Source: an uncultured Actinomycetes bacterium (GTDB lineage Bacteria; Actinomycetota; Actinomycetes; Nanopelagicales; Nanopelagicaceae). Taken from it: DNA of 7,443 nt. The notes beneath the pieces are model-generated. The model was not told the DNA's origin. It did not search any database and saw only the letters and a program-made list of their open reading frames with translations. This document shows positions 1 through 6,297 of this stretch, piece by piece. Within the stretch, counting starts at the first letter, position 1; each line of letters begins with the position of its first letter. The stretch lies in NCBI GenBank assembly GCA_903922745.1, contig CAIXVA010000151.1, forward strand, positions 1-7,443, given 5' to 3'. The position numbers were made by a program, and so were the translations under genes.

Positions 1-1896
1 CCCTTTACTCTGACAAAAGGTAAGGCAAAGGTTTCAGTTGCTGAGATTCGTAGCGCTGCAAAAAAAGCTGAAAAAGGTAAGAACGGATCTATCGACGGGG
101 ATGTAACTGCCACGATGCTAGATACCGGCGAAATCTTCCTTGAGCTCCGTGTTGACTCACCAAAGACGCCTGTATTCCGAACATTTAGAACCGCCTATGT
201 TCCAGAGCGTGTGCGCACCTCTGTTCCAAAGAGTGCCCCTGCTGTCTGGCGCAAAGAGGTTATTGATCATGTTGCCGATAGTTATGCCTCATCAGCAAGA
301 GCACTAGCCCGTCAAGACAAAAATGCTCAATACGTTGTGACTCATGAAGACTTAAAGCCAGCACTTTCAATGATTACTTCTCGTGCAGACTGTGCAGATT
401 TCGAAGCAGTTGGCTTGGTCCATATTCTCAATCGTTTTCCAGAGAAAATGTGGGAAAAGGGATTGCGCGAAGAGGTAAAGAACGCACTTCTTTCCTTCAA
501 ATATTGGATTGAACAGCCTGGTCTTGATGCAATGTGCTACTTCACTGAAAACCACCAATTTGTATGGCACACGGCAGAACACTTAATTGGCACATTCTTT
601 GAGAAAGAAAATTTCCCTAATGCCAACCTAAAAGGATCAGAACATTCTGAGCATGGTCGCGAGATGGCACTTGAGTGGCTAAAGCGCAAACTAGAAGGTG
701 GATTTAGCGAATATGACTCAAATGCATATTTAGCGATTGATACCTTGGCTCTTGTTTCACTTATTGAATACTCCCCTAACAAAGAGATACGCCAATATTC
801 AGAAGCGCTTCTTGATAAATTAATGCTCTCTCTTGCAAGCAATTCATGGCGCGGAATTCATGGCGCTGCACACGGTCGCAGCTATACAACAACATTACGC
901 TCATCTCGATTTGAAGAGACTGCACCAATTATGTGGGCGCTATGGGGAATGGGCGCACTTAATTTAGCTGTTCTACCGGTAGCTACATTAATTACCTCTA
1001 AGAAATATGTTCTGCCACCGATGATCGTTAAAGTTGCGCATTCTCTGAATAAAACGTGGCATGGTCGCCAGGTTTATCGTGGAAAGTATCGATTCACTAG
1101 TGATTTATTAGAACGCCCATATGCATCTGATCTCCACGTCTGGCGAACTGCAGATGGCATGCTTTCCTCTGTTCAAGATTACAGAGCTGGCCTTCCTGGA
1201 TTACAAGAGCATGTATGGGGTGCAACCCTTTCAACAGAAGTACAGGTTTTTGCTAGTTATCCAGCAGCCTTTAGTCATGCAACCTCTGTCCGTCCAAACG
1301 CTTGGGCGGGCCACTTAGTTCTACCTCGCGTCAGACAATATGAAAATGTTGCATTAGCTATCTATGCATTAAATGATCAATTACTCCCAGATTTCACGCA
1401 TCTATGGTTTCCAACACCGTGGATGAAAGAGTTTGTTCAAAAGGGATCGTGGATTGCCGGACGTGTTGGCGACGGTTACATTGCCGTGGCTTCACCAGGA
1501 GGATTCACGCCATTAAAGAGTGGCGATACTGCACATCAAGAATGGATTCCGAATGGAAACGGTGCTCTGTACGTAACTATTTTGGGCGATAAAAAAGAGT
1601 TTAAAGATATCAAAACATTTGTTCGCAAACTCAATGAGCCAACATTTGACGAAAAGAATCTTTCGATCTCTTGGAAACATAAAAAGCGTTTTGAGCTGTC
1701 ATGGAGTGGGCCATTCCATGTCGATGGCAAGAGTGAGCAACTTGTAGGCGGGCTTCCTGAAGTTCCACCACGTCTTGATAATCCAGCGGTCACGTTAAAA
1801 GCTGATGGAGAAATTCTTGATGCGACTTTTGGAAAAGAAAAGTTAAAGATTGATGTAATCAAGGGTAAGCGCATCGAACCGAAGTCACAGGCTTGA
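1..1896 (+). CDS. Heparinase II/III-like putative polysaccharide lyase, 5'-truncated by the window
   Basis: The frame is open from base 1 through the TGA at 1894-1896 (631 residues seen), and residues before the first ATG (115) look like ordinary protein, so the true start lies upstream of the window. Visible order, numbering from the ATG at 115: a beta-rich segment ending in 'FRTAYVPERVR' (about 1-35); a helical region (about 45-330) with a very distinctive 'ENHQFVWHTAEHLIG' (145-159), 'GFSEYDSNAYLA' (196-207) and 'HGRSY' (253-257); then a beta-rich C-terminal part (about 340-590) with 'RPNAWAGHLVLPRV' (393-406). This toroid-plus-beta layout, with conserved Asn/His, Tyr and a second His, matches heparinase II/III-type lyases, which cut uronic-acid glycans by beta-elimination. 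I know no characterised close relative. The next gene, an unsaturated uronyl hydrolase 1 nt downstream, supports a lyase role. The cellular location is unknown because the N-terminus is missing. Family assignment is by remembered motif layout and could be wrong in detail. Confidence 0.6.
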   Translation, partial: PFTLTKGKAKVSVAEIRSAAKKAEKGKNGSIDGDVTATMLDTGEIFLELRVDSPKTPVFRTFRTAYVPERVRTSVPKSAPAVWRKEVIDHVADSYASSARALARQDKNAQYVVTHEDLKPALSMITSRADCADFEAVGLVHILNRFPEKMWEKGLREEVKNALLSFKYWIEQPGLDAMCYFTENHQFVWHTAEHLIGTFFEKENFPNANLKGSEHSEHGREMALEWLKRKLEGGFSEYDSNAYLAIDTLALVSLIEYSPNKEIRQYSEALLDKLMLSLASNSWRGIHGAAHGRSYTTTLRSSRFEETAPIMWALWGMGALNLAVLPVATLITSKKYVLPPMIVKVAHSLNKTWHGRQVYRGKYRFTSDLLERPYASDLHVWRTADGMLSSVQDYRAGLPGLQEHVWGATLSTEVQVFASYPAAFSHATSVRPNAWAGHLVLPRVRQYENVALAIYALNDQLLPDFTHLWFPTPWMKEFVQKGSWIAGRVGDGYIAVASPGGFTPLKSGDTAHQEWIPNGNGALYVTILGDKKEFKDIKTFVRKLNEPTFDEKNLSISWKHKKRFELSWSGPFHVDGKSEQLVGGLPEVPPRLDNPAVTLKADGEILDATFGKEKLKIDVIKGKRIEPKSQA

Positions 1897-1897
1897 A

Positions 1898-2998
1898 ATG
1901 GCTGGAGAAGATACAACTTCTAGCTTTCTAGAGGCACCAGCACTTGCTCCGTTGTCCCCTGATTCATTAACTCCAGATTACCTGAAGCAAACCGCGCAGC
2001 GAATTATTGATGCAACGTGGGCTGCAGGACTTCCACAATGGTCGTGGGGTGAAGGTGTTTACCTTTTAGCTGAAGTTCGGTATCACGAAACCGTGGAAGA
2101 AAAAATTTCAGCTCGATTACTTGATTGGTACTCCGGGCGTGGAGCAATTACATCTGGCCACATTAATAATGTTGCTCCAGGTGCGGCTGCATCCAGAATT
2201 CATGCACGTGGATTAATGGATTCATCCGAAATAATCAGCTCACTAGAAAAGTGGGTGATGGACCCAAATTCTGCAACCAGGGCTGCAAACGGTGCGGTTG
2301 AGCATTGGCCTGGTGGTGTGTGGGCAGATACCTGCTACATGATGGGAACTTTCCTTCTCAATCATGGTGTTGGAACAAAAAATGTTTCTTATATCGAATT
2401 TATTGGTGATCAATTAGTCGCGCATATTGAATTACTTCAAAATCCCACGACCAAACTATTTGCTCATGGCTCACATAAAGGTGAAACACTCTGGAACTAC
2501 TGGGGTCGCGGGAATGCCTGGATGTCTTTATCTGCGGTGGAGTTTCTAGATGCTTGTGAAGTTTTAGGGATTAAACCTAAATCTGTTGAATTGGTAAAGA
2601 AAGTATTAAGAGAACAATTGCTTGCACTAATTCCTCTTCTTCCTGAGTATGGAATTTGGGATGTTCTTGTTGATCATCAAGTCGAGAACAAGGGAGTTCT
2701 TGAAGCATCGGCGACTGCAGGTTTTGGCGCGGCAATGATTCGTGCAATCCGACATTTTCCAGATCTGAAGAAAGAGCTGAGTCAAGTAGGAACAAAAGCA
2801 ATTGCAGCTTCACTTACCTATGTTGATAGTTCTGGTGTATTAACACGCACAAGTGCAGGAACTGTTTTACAGCTGATTCCCTTTGGTTACAGCGTGATTC
2901 GTAGCGATCGTATGCAACTGTGGGGACAAGGTTTAGCCTTAAACGCGATTTCAGTGATGCTTGACCCTGACAAGAACTTTGTTGCAATAAATAACTAG
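1898..2998 (+). CDS. GH88/GH105-type unsaturated uronyl (rhamnogalacturonyl) hydrolase
   Basis: This 366-residue protein is the usual length for GH105 enzymes of the YteR/YesR kind, which hydrate and release the 4,5-unsaturated uronic acid left by polysaccharide lyases. Motifs seen: 'WSWGEGVYL' (48-56), 'GHINNVAPG' (87-95), 'GGVWADTCYM' (139-148) with Asp144 in the place of the general acid/base, 'AHGSHKGE' (189-196) with His190, 'WGRGNAWM' (202-209) with Trp202, Arg204 and Trp208, and 'EASATAGFGAAM' (269-280). The second acidic residue of the family appears to be Asn90 here. No signal peptide or membrane segment is visible, so it should act in the cytoplasm on imported oligosaccharide. The ATG lies one base after the TGA of the preceding gene, with no convincing ribosome-binding site, so translation is probably coupled. 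Its TAG stop overlaps the stop of the convergent aldolase gene. The family call is firm; the exact substrate (galacturonate- or glucuronate-based) is not. Confidence 0.88.
   Translation: MAGEDTTSSFLEAPALAPLSPDSLTPDYLKQTAQRIIDATWAAGLPQWSWGEGVYLLAEVRYHETVEEKISARLLDWYSGRGAITSGHINNVAPGAAASRIHARGLMDSSEIISSLEKWVMDPNSATRAANGAVEHWPGGVWADTCYMMGTFLLNHGVGTKNVSYIEFIGDQLVAHIELLQNPTTKLFAHGSHKGETLWNYWGRGNAWMSLSAVEFLDACEVLGIKPKSVELVKKVLREQLLALIPLLPEYGIWDVLVDHQVENKGVLEASATAGFGAAMIRAIRHFPDLKKELSQVGTKAIAASLTYVDSSGVLTRTSAGTVLQLIPFGYSVIRSDRMQLWGQGLALNAISVMLDPDKNFVAINN
2995..2998. other. Convergent genes sharing CTAG as both stop codons
   Basis: The palindrome CTAG gives TAG at 2996-2998 on the plus strand (end of the GH105 gene) and TAG at 2997-2995 on the minus strand (end of the aldolase gene). 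It sits in the 8-nt palindrome AACTAGTT (2993-3000). No intergenic space and no hairpin with a T-run is present on either side, so neither transcript has a visible terminator here. Confidence 0.9.
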
Positions 2999-3879
2999 TT
3001 CCAACTGCTCCAAGGTTTTGCATGAGTATCAACAATTTCAGCTAGTTGTTCAAGGCGAGGAATAGATACGTCACGCAGCGCCTTAGGAATATCAGGTGAA
3101 CCAACGATGTCGGCCCATACTGCTCGTCCTGCAAGGAATCCACTGGCGCCACCCATGGCACAAGCCTTAACTGCATCATTAAAGAATGGTTGCTTAACGC
3201 CATTTGAAAGAACTACCCACGGTGAGCCAATTGCTTCTGAAATTCTTTCGGCATTCCTTGTGACTAAATTTAGATCGCCTTCACCGTGAAATGGAACTTC
3301 AGCCTTATAGAGATCTGGCTTCCATGCCGACGCTTCGCGGGCAGCAATAATCAGCTCTTCTTCACGATTAAAGCTACGGGAAGTATCTGTGGGTGGTTTA
3401 ACAATGATTTCGATAATTGAAGGAAGTCCTGAAATCTGACAAAGCTTGTTGAAATCTTCAACTAACTTGGCACGCACATCTGGTGATTCATCGTTGCGCC
3501 ACAAAACAAGGAACTTTAATCCGACGCTGCCGATATCTTTCATACGAATTGGGTCAACATCTGGATCAACTGCAGTATCTGTTGCTGCTCCCCCAGCTGG
3601 TCCAACAAGTAGATCAGCGGCAGCAATTAAGCCACAGCTACCTTGTAGTGCTTTTTGATCAATGATTGCATCAATACCAAACTCTTGATCAACTAAGAGC
3701 GCTGAGGCATAAGGCGATAGTTCGCGTGCAACGTCGACTTTAAATTGTGTTAGCTGTGAGTCTGGAACTGGAGTGCTTTGGTGGGCTGCAAACATTCCTC
3801 GGAGTGCTTCACGTTGATCAACGGCCACCATTGCAAGAGCACCTGATGGTCTTGCTAATTTAGTTAGTGGTGCTCTCAT
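2995..3879 (-). CDS. Class I aldolase, LacD/YihT family (sulfofructose-1-phosphate aldolase-like)
   Basis: This 294-residue TIM-barrel aldolase resembles E. coli YihT (292 residues) more closely than LacD tagatose-1,6-bisphosphate aldolases. Shared stretches, compared from memory: 'AVDQRE' (19-24), 'LSPYASALLVDQEF' (54-67), 'LVLWRNDE' (124-131), 'FNKLC' (143-147), 'SIIE' (154-157), 'DLYKAEVP' (189-196), 'PWVVLSNGV' (220-228) and 'GASGFLAGRAVWA' (244-256). Lys192 is the expected Schiff-base lysine, and Arg252 lies in the phosphate/sulfonate-binding 'GRAVW'. YihT has Ser-Ser before the Gly of the 'LS.GV' loop; this protein has Ser-Asn. Enzymes of this family split a ketose 1-phosphate (or 1,6-bisphosphate) into dihydroxyacetone phosphate and an aldehyde. 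The start is well supported: a GGAGG stands 7 nt upstream, and the ATG overlaps the kinase stop as ATGA. The gene follows a PfkB kinase, which would supply the phosphorylated sugar. The class is clear, but sulfofructose, tagatose or another ketose are all possible substrates. Confidence 0.85.
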   Translation of the reverse strand: MRAPLTKLARPSGALAMVAVDQREALRGMFAAHQSTPVPDSQLTQFKVDVARELSPYASALLVDQEFGIDAIIDQKALQGSCGLIAAADLLVGPAGGAATDTAVDPDVDPIRMKDIGSVGLKFLVLWRNDESPDVRAKLVEDFNKLCQISGLPSIIEIIVKPPTDTSRSFNREEELIIAAREASAWKPDLYKAEVPFHGEGDLNLVTRNAERISEAIGSPWVVLSNGVKQPFFNDAVKACAMGGASGFLAGRAVWADIVGSPDIPKALRDVSIPRLEQLAEIVDTHAKPWSSWN

Positions 3880-4769
3880 TTATGTGCCTCCAGATATGTA
3901 TCAAGCTCGGTTGTTGTTGGAATTTTTGACTGTCCATCAAGTCCTGTGCAAGAAAGTGCTGCAACAGCATTTGCGCGGAACATCGCTTCTTGGAGAGGAA
4001 ATCCGTGAATCAATTGCGCAACCAATGCGCCATGAAAAACGTCACCGGCACCTAATGTGCTCATCACATCGACTGTAAAGCCCTGTGCTGTTACCAAACC
4101 TGTTTCAGGAGAAAAACCTGCGCTACCAGCAGAACCCTGCGTTGCCACAACCGTATTTCCCGCTTTCATTGAATCATTTTCTAAAGCAACCGCTAAATCA
4201 ATTCCTGGATAACGCAAAGCCATCTGACGGTCAGTTGGAACAAACAAATCAACTGTGATCGGATCAAAAGTTTCAACGCCATAGCCAGCATCAAAAGAAA
4301 TGAGCGGGCCATTTCCACGTGATATATCAAGTTCTGCTAAACGTGTAATACCGACGTGATCGACATGCACCCACTGCGCCTGTGCAATTAGCTTCTTAGC
4401 GGCTTCATTAATGGGCGCCTGAACCATTGGTTGGCGTGTACTTATGGCACGTGCGCTGTGTTCTTTTGAAGCAACTATTACGCTGCCAGCGGTTTCAGAT
4501 GTTCCGATTGAAACACCAGTTGTGTCCACACCCTCTTTTTCAAATATTCGCAAGACTTCCTTGCCATCAGCATCATCACCAATTGTTCCGACTATCGCAC
4601 TCTTTATTCCAAGACGGCTTAACGCAACTGCAGCAACGGCTGCCGGTCCTCCACCTGCACGTGAAATTTCTTGTGCCACAACACGTTCATCTGCCGATGG
4701 ATACTTTTCAACCAAAGCAATGGTGTCGATTGTTATTACGCCAACACAGACCGCTTGAATAGAACTCAA
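3876..4769 (-). CDS. PfkB-family sugar kinase (ribokinase superfamily; YihV-like)
   Basis: The 297-residue protein has the PfkB signatures: the N-terminal 'GGGPAAVAAVALSRLG' (39-54), 'GDDADGKEVLRIFEKEGVD' (64-82), the ATP-site 'ATQGSAG' (209-215) and 'GAGDVFHGAL' (240-249), with Asp243 as catalytic base. The 'DVFHGAL' and the end 'VAALSCTGLDGQSKIP' resemble E. coli sulfofructose kinase YihV, but so do other PfkB enzymes in part. It would use ATP in the cytoplasm to phosphorylate a sugar that the next gene's aldolase then cleaves, most likely a ketose at C1. The start is a TTG whose last two bases begin the TGA stop of the GntR gene (TTGA), with a weak GAAAG 6 nt upstream. No other start codon lies in frame nearby before the conserved region. 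The stop overlaps the aldolase ATG. The residues that contact sulfonate in YihV appear changed, so sulfofructose is uncertain; keto-deoxygluconate and fructose-type substrates remain alternatives. Confidence 0.83.
   Translation of the reverse strand: MSSIQAVCVGVITIDTIALVEKYPSADERVVAQEISRAGGGPAAVAAVALSRLGIKSAIVGTIGDDADGKEVLRIFEKEGVDTTGVSIGTSETAGSVIVASKEHSARAISTRQPMVQAPINEAAKKLIAQAQWVHVDHVGITRLAELDISRGNGPLISFDAGYGVETFDPITVDLFVPTDRQMALRYPGIDLAVALENDSMKAGNTVVATQGSAGSAGFSPETGLVTAQGFTVDVMSTLGAGDVFHGALVAQLIHGFPLQEAMFRANAVAALSCTGLDGQSKIPTTTELDTYLEAHK
3887..3892 (-). promoter_or_regulatory. Ribosome-binding site of the aldolase gene
   Basis: TGGAGG on the minus strand stands 7 nt before the aldolase ATG (3877-3879), inside the last codons of the kinase gene. 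It is the most canonical site in the operon. Together with the ATGA stop/start overlap, it suggests the aldolase is translated at least as strongly as the kinase. Confidence 0.75.
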
Positions 4770-5479
4770 TTGCTGTCTTTCTTTTTGGCATCAGCTAAGG
4801 CAGTTGCACGAGCGCCAGTAATGTGTTGCAAAGTTAACTTTGAAGCAAGTTCACCATTGCCATTTTCAATGGCCGTAAGAATCTCATTGTGCTCGTTACG
4901 TGAAATATCTGAACGTCCTGGTAAACGCAACGTGGTTTCCATTGACATCTTCATAACATCTTGCAAAACATTTAGGGTTTGATTAATAAAACGGTTTCCA
5001 GCAATTCCAACAATAGTTAAGTGAAACTTTGCATCAAGCGACTGAAGTTGGACAAAATCTATTGGCTCAGTTGCAGTCACTGTATCGATCTGGTTCAAGG
5101 TTGCACGCAGAAGTCGAATATCTTCTTTAGTCGCTTTTTCAGCAGCCCATCGTGATGCGGGAACTTCTAAAACTTCACGCGCATCAAAGAGTTCATTCAA
5201 ACCGTGTGTCTTAGACATCATTGATGCACGGAGTTCTTGAGCAACAATTGGCTCCTGAACATAGGTTCCTTGTCCGTGCTTAATCAGTACTAAGCCTTGT
5301 GCCTGAAGAATATGCAGAGCTTCACGCAAACTTGGCCGACTAACTTCTAATAAATCTGCCAACTGTCGCTCAGGTGGCAACTTATCGCCTGGGCTAAGTT
5401 TTTGAAGTTCAATCAACTCCATTAACTGGGTAGCAATTCTTGCGGCACGTTGTGGTGCTAAAGGTGTTACAGCGCTCAT
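4766..5479 (-). CDS. GntR-family transcriptional regulator, FadR subfamily (FCD domain)
   Basis: The 237-residue protein has an N-terminal winged helix-turn-helix (about 11-75: 'SPGDKLPPERQLADLLEVSR', then 'LREALHILQAQGLV' and the wing 'KHGQGTYV'). It is joined to an all-helical FCD ligand domain (about 95-225). In the FCD domain, Asp149, His153, His197 ('EHNEI') and His219 ('LQHI') are in the right places for the metal-and-carboxylate-binding site typical of the family, and Arg101 ('DAREVLE') sits in the first FCD helix. Such regulators usually repress neighbouring sugar or sugar-acid genes until an intermediate binds. The gene lies inside the operon, between the permeases and the kinase, so it probably controls this operon and its own synthesis. 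The operator should be upstream of the binding-protein gene, outside the window. The ATG has a GAAGGGG 5 nt upstream, inside the end of the permease gene. Confidence 0.9.
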   Translation of the reverse strand: MSAVTPLAPQRAARIATQLMELIELQKLSPGDKLPPERQLADLLEVSRPSLREALHILQAQGLVLIKHGQGTYVQEPIVAQELRASMMSKTHGLNELFDAREVLEVPASRWAAEKATKEDIRLLRATLNQIDTVTATEPIDFVQLQSLDAKFHLTIVGIAGNRFINQTLNVLQDVMKMSMETTLRLPGRSDISRNEHNEILTAIENGNGELASKLTLQHITGARATALADAKKKDSN

Positions 5480-5481
5480 GC

Positions 5482-6297
5482 CTACCCCTTCACCGCACCA
5501 GCTGTAAGGCCGGCAATAAATGATCTCTGAGCGAAAACATACATGAGAACCATTGGAATTGAAGCAAACATGATGGCGGTGAAGAGCATCGAATAACTCG
5601 TTGCAAATTCCCCACGGAAATCAATTAAAGTAAGAGGTAAAGTCTTTTTATCCAACTCGTTGATAAGCATTAATGGATACAAAAGGTCGTTCCAGCAGAT
5701 GACAAATAGAAAAATCGATGTTGCCCCGATTGCAGGTCGAGCTAGTGGCATCGCAATTGATCGGTAAACCCGCCAATGGTTTGCACCATCGATACTCGCA
5801 ACCTCAAAAAGCTCTTTTGGAAGATCTTTAAAGAAAGCAGAAATAATAAATACTGAAATCGGGAGAGTTAACGCAATATTGACCAGAATCAGTCCGTACA
5901 AAGAGTTATTCAAATGTAGTTTGGTAAACAAAGTAAAAATTGGAATGATATTGACTTGGCCAGGGATTGCCAGACCTAGGGAAAAGAGCGCAAACAAAAC
6001 CTTTCCAGTTACCGTAATAGAACGCGCGATTGCATAGGCAACCAAACTAGCCATAATAATCGTCAACAACACTGAAAAAACAGAGACAAAAACTGAGTTT
6101 TTGAAAGGTACCCAAACATTTCCAGTTGCAATCAAGGTTCGGAAATTATTAAGGTTCCAATGCTGGGGTAATGCCAAAGGCTTTGTGTAGATCTCAACAT
6201 CAGATTTAAAAGAACCTAAAACAACAATCGAGCTTGGCACTATGACAGCGGCAGCAAATATTGTGAGCATAGTATTTTTAAATATCTTATATATCAT
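5482..6297 (-). CDS. Sugar ABC transporter permease, MalG-type
   Basis: This is a 271-residue inner-membrane permease. Hydrophobic segments lie near residues 10-28, 68-92, 100-122, 134-155, 189-210 and 236-256. The cytoplasmic EAA loop, which docks on the ATPase, is at about 165-190 ('EVASIDGANHWRVYRSIAMP'), and the C-terminus 'FIAGLTAGAVKG' is characteristic of MalG-like (CUT1) carbohydrate permeases. The frame is open further upstream to a TTG at 6342. I prefer the ATG at 6297 because it gives an ATGA overlap with the preceding permease stop, gives the usual family length and places the first membrane segment close to the N-terminus. The site upstream of that ATG is weak (GGGG, 7 nt away), suggesting translational coupling. 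The transported sugar cannot be read from the permease; the neighbours suggest an oligosaccharide or a modified hexose. Confidence 0.9.
   Translation of the reverse strand: MIYKIFKNTMLTIFAAAVIVPSSIVVLGSFKSDVEIYTKPLALPQHWNLNNFRTLIATGNVWVPFKNSVFVSVFSVLLTIIMASLVAYAIARSITVTGKVLFALFSLGLAIPGQVNIIPIFTLFTKLHLNNSLYGLILVNIALTLPISVFIISAFFKDLPKELFEVASIDGANHWRVYRSIAMPLARPAIGATSIFLFVICWNDLLYPLMLINELDKKTLPLTLIDFRGEFATSYSMLFTAIMFASIPMVLMYVFAQRSFIAGLTAGAVKG
5485..5491 (-). promoter_or_regulatory. Ribosome-binding site of the GntR gene
   Basis: GAAGGGG on the minus strand stands 5 nt before the ATG at 5479. It lies wholly within the last codons of the MalG-type permease, whose TAG is only 2 nt from this ATG. 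It supports the chosen GntR start. Confidence 0.65.

Noticed and set aside
115..1896. Start of the lyase-like gene at the ATG at 115
   Set aside because: The frame stays open to base 1 with protein-like sequence, there is no clear ribosome-binding site before 115, and the start would fall inside a beta-rich domain.
3446..4762. Several open frames on the plus strand opposite the aldolase and kinase genes
   Set aside because: They are low-complexity or basic translations with no recognisable domain, fully opposite well-supported genes, and lack good ribosome-binding sites.
2995..4769. Calling the pair a complete or proven sulfoquinovose (sulfoglycolysis) pathway
   Set aside because: Only the kinase and aldolase steps are present, and the kinase's sulfonate-binding residues do not seem conserved; the other required enzymes are not seen.
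2995..4769. KDG kinase plus KDPG aldolase fed by the GH105 product
   Set aside because: The aldolase is of the LacD/YihT class that forms dihydroxyacetone phosphate, not the short Eda type, and no KduI/KduD-like gene is present to make KDG. The kinase alone could still be KDG-like.
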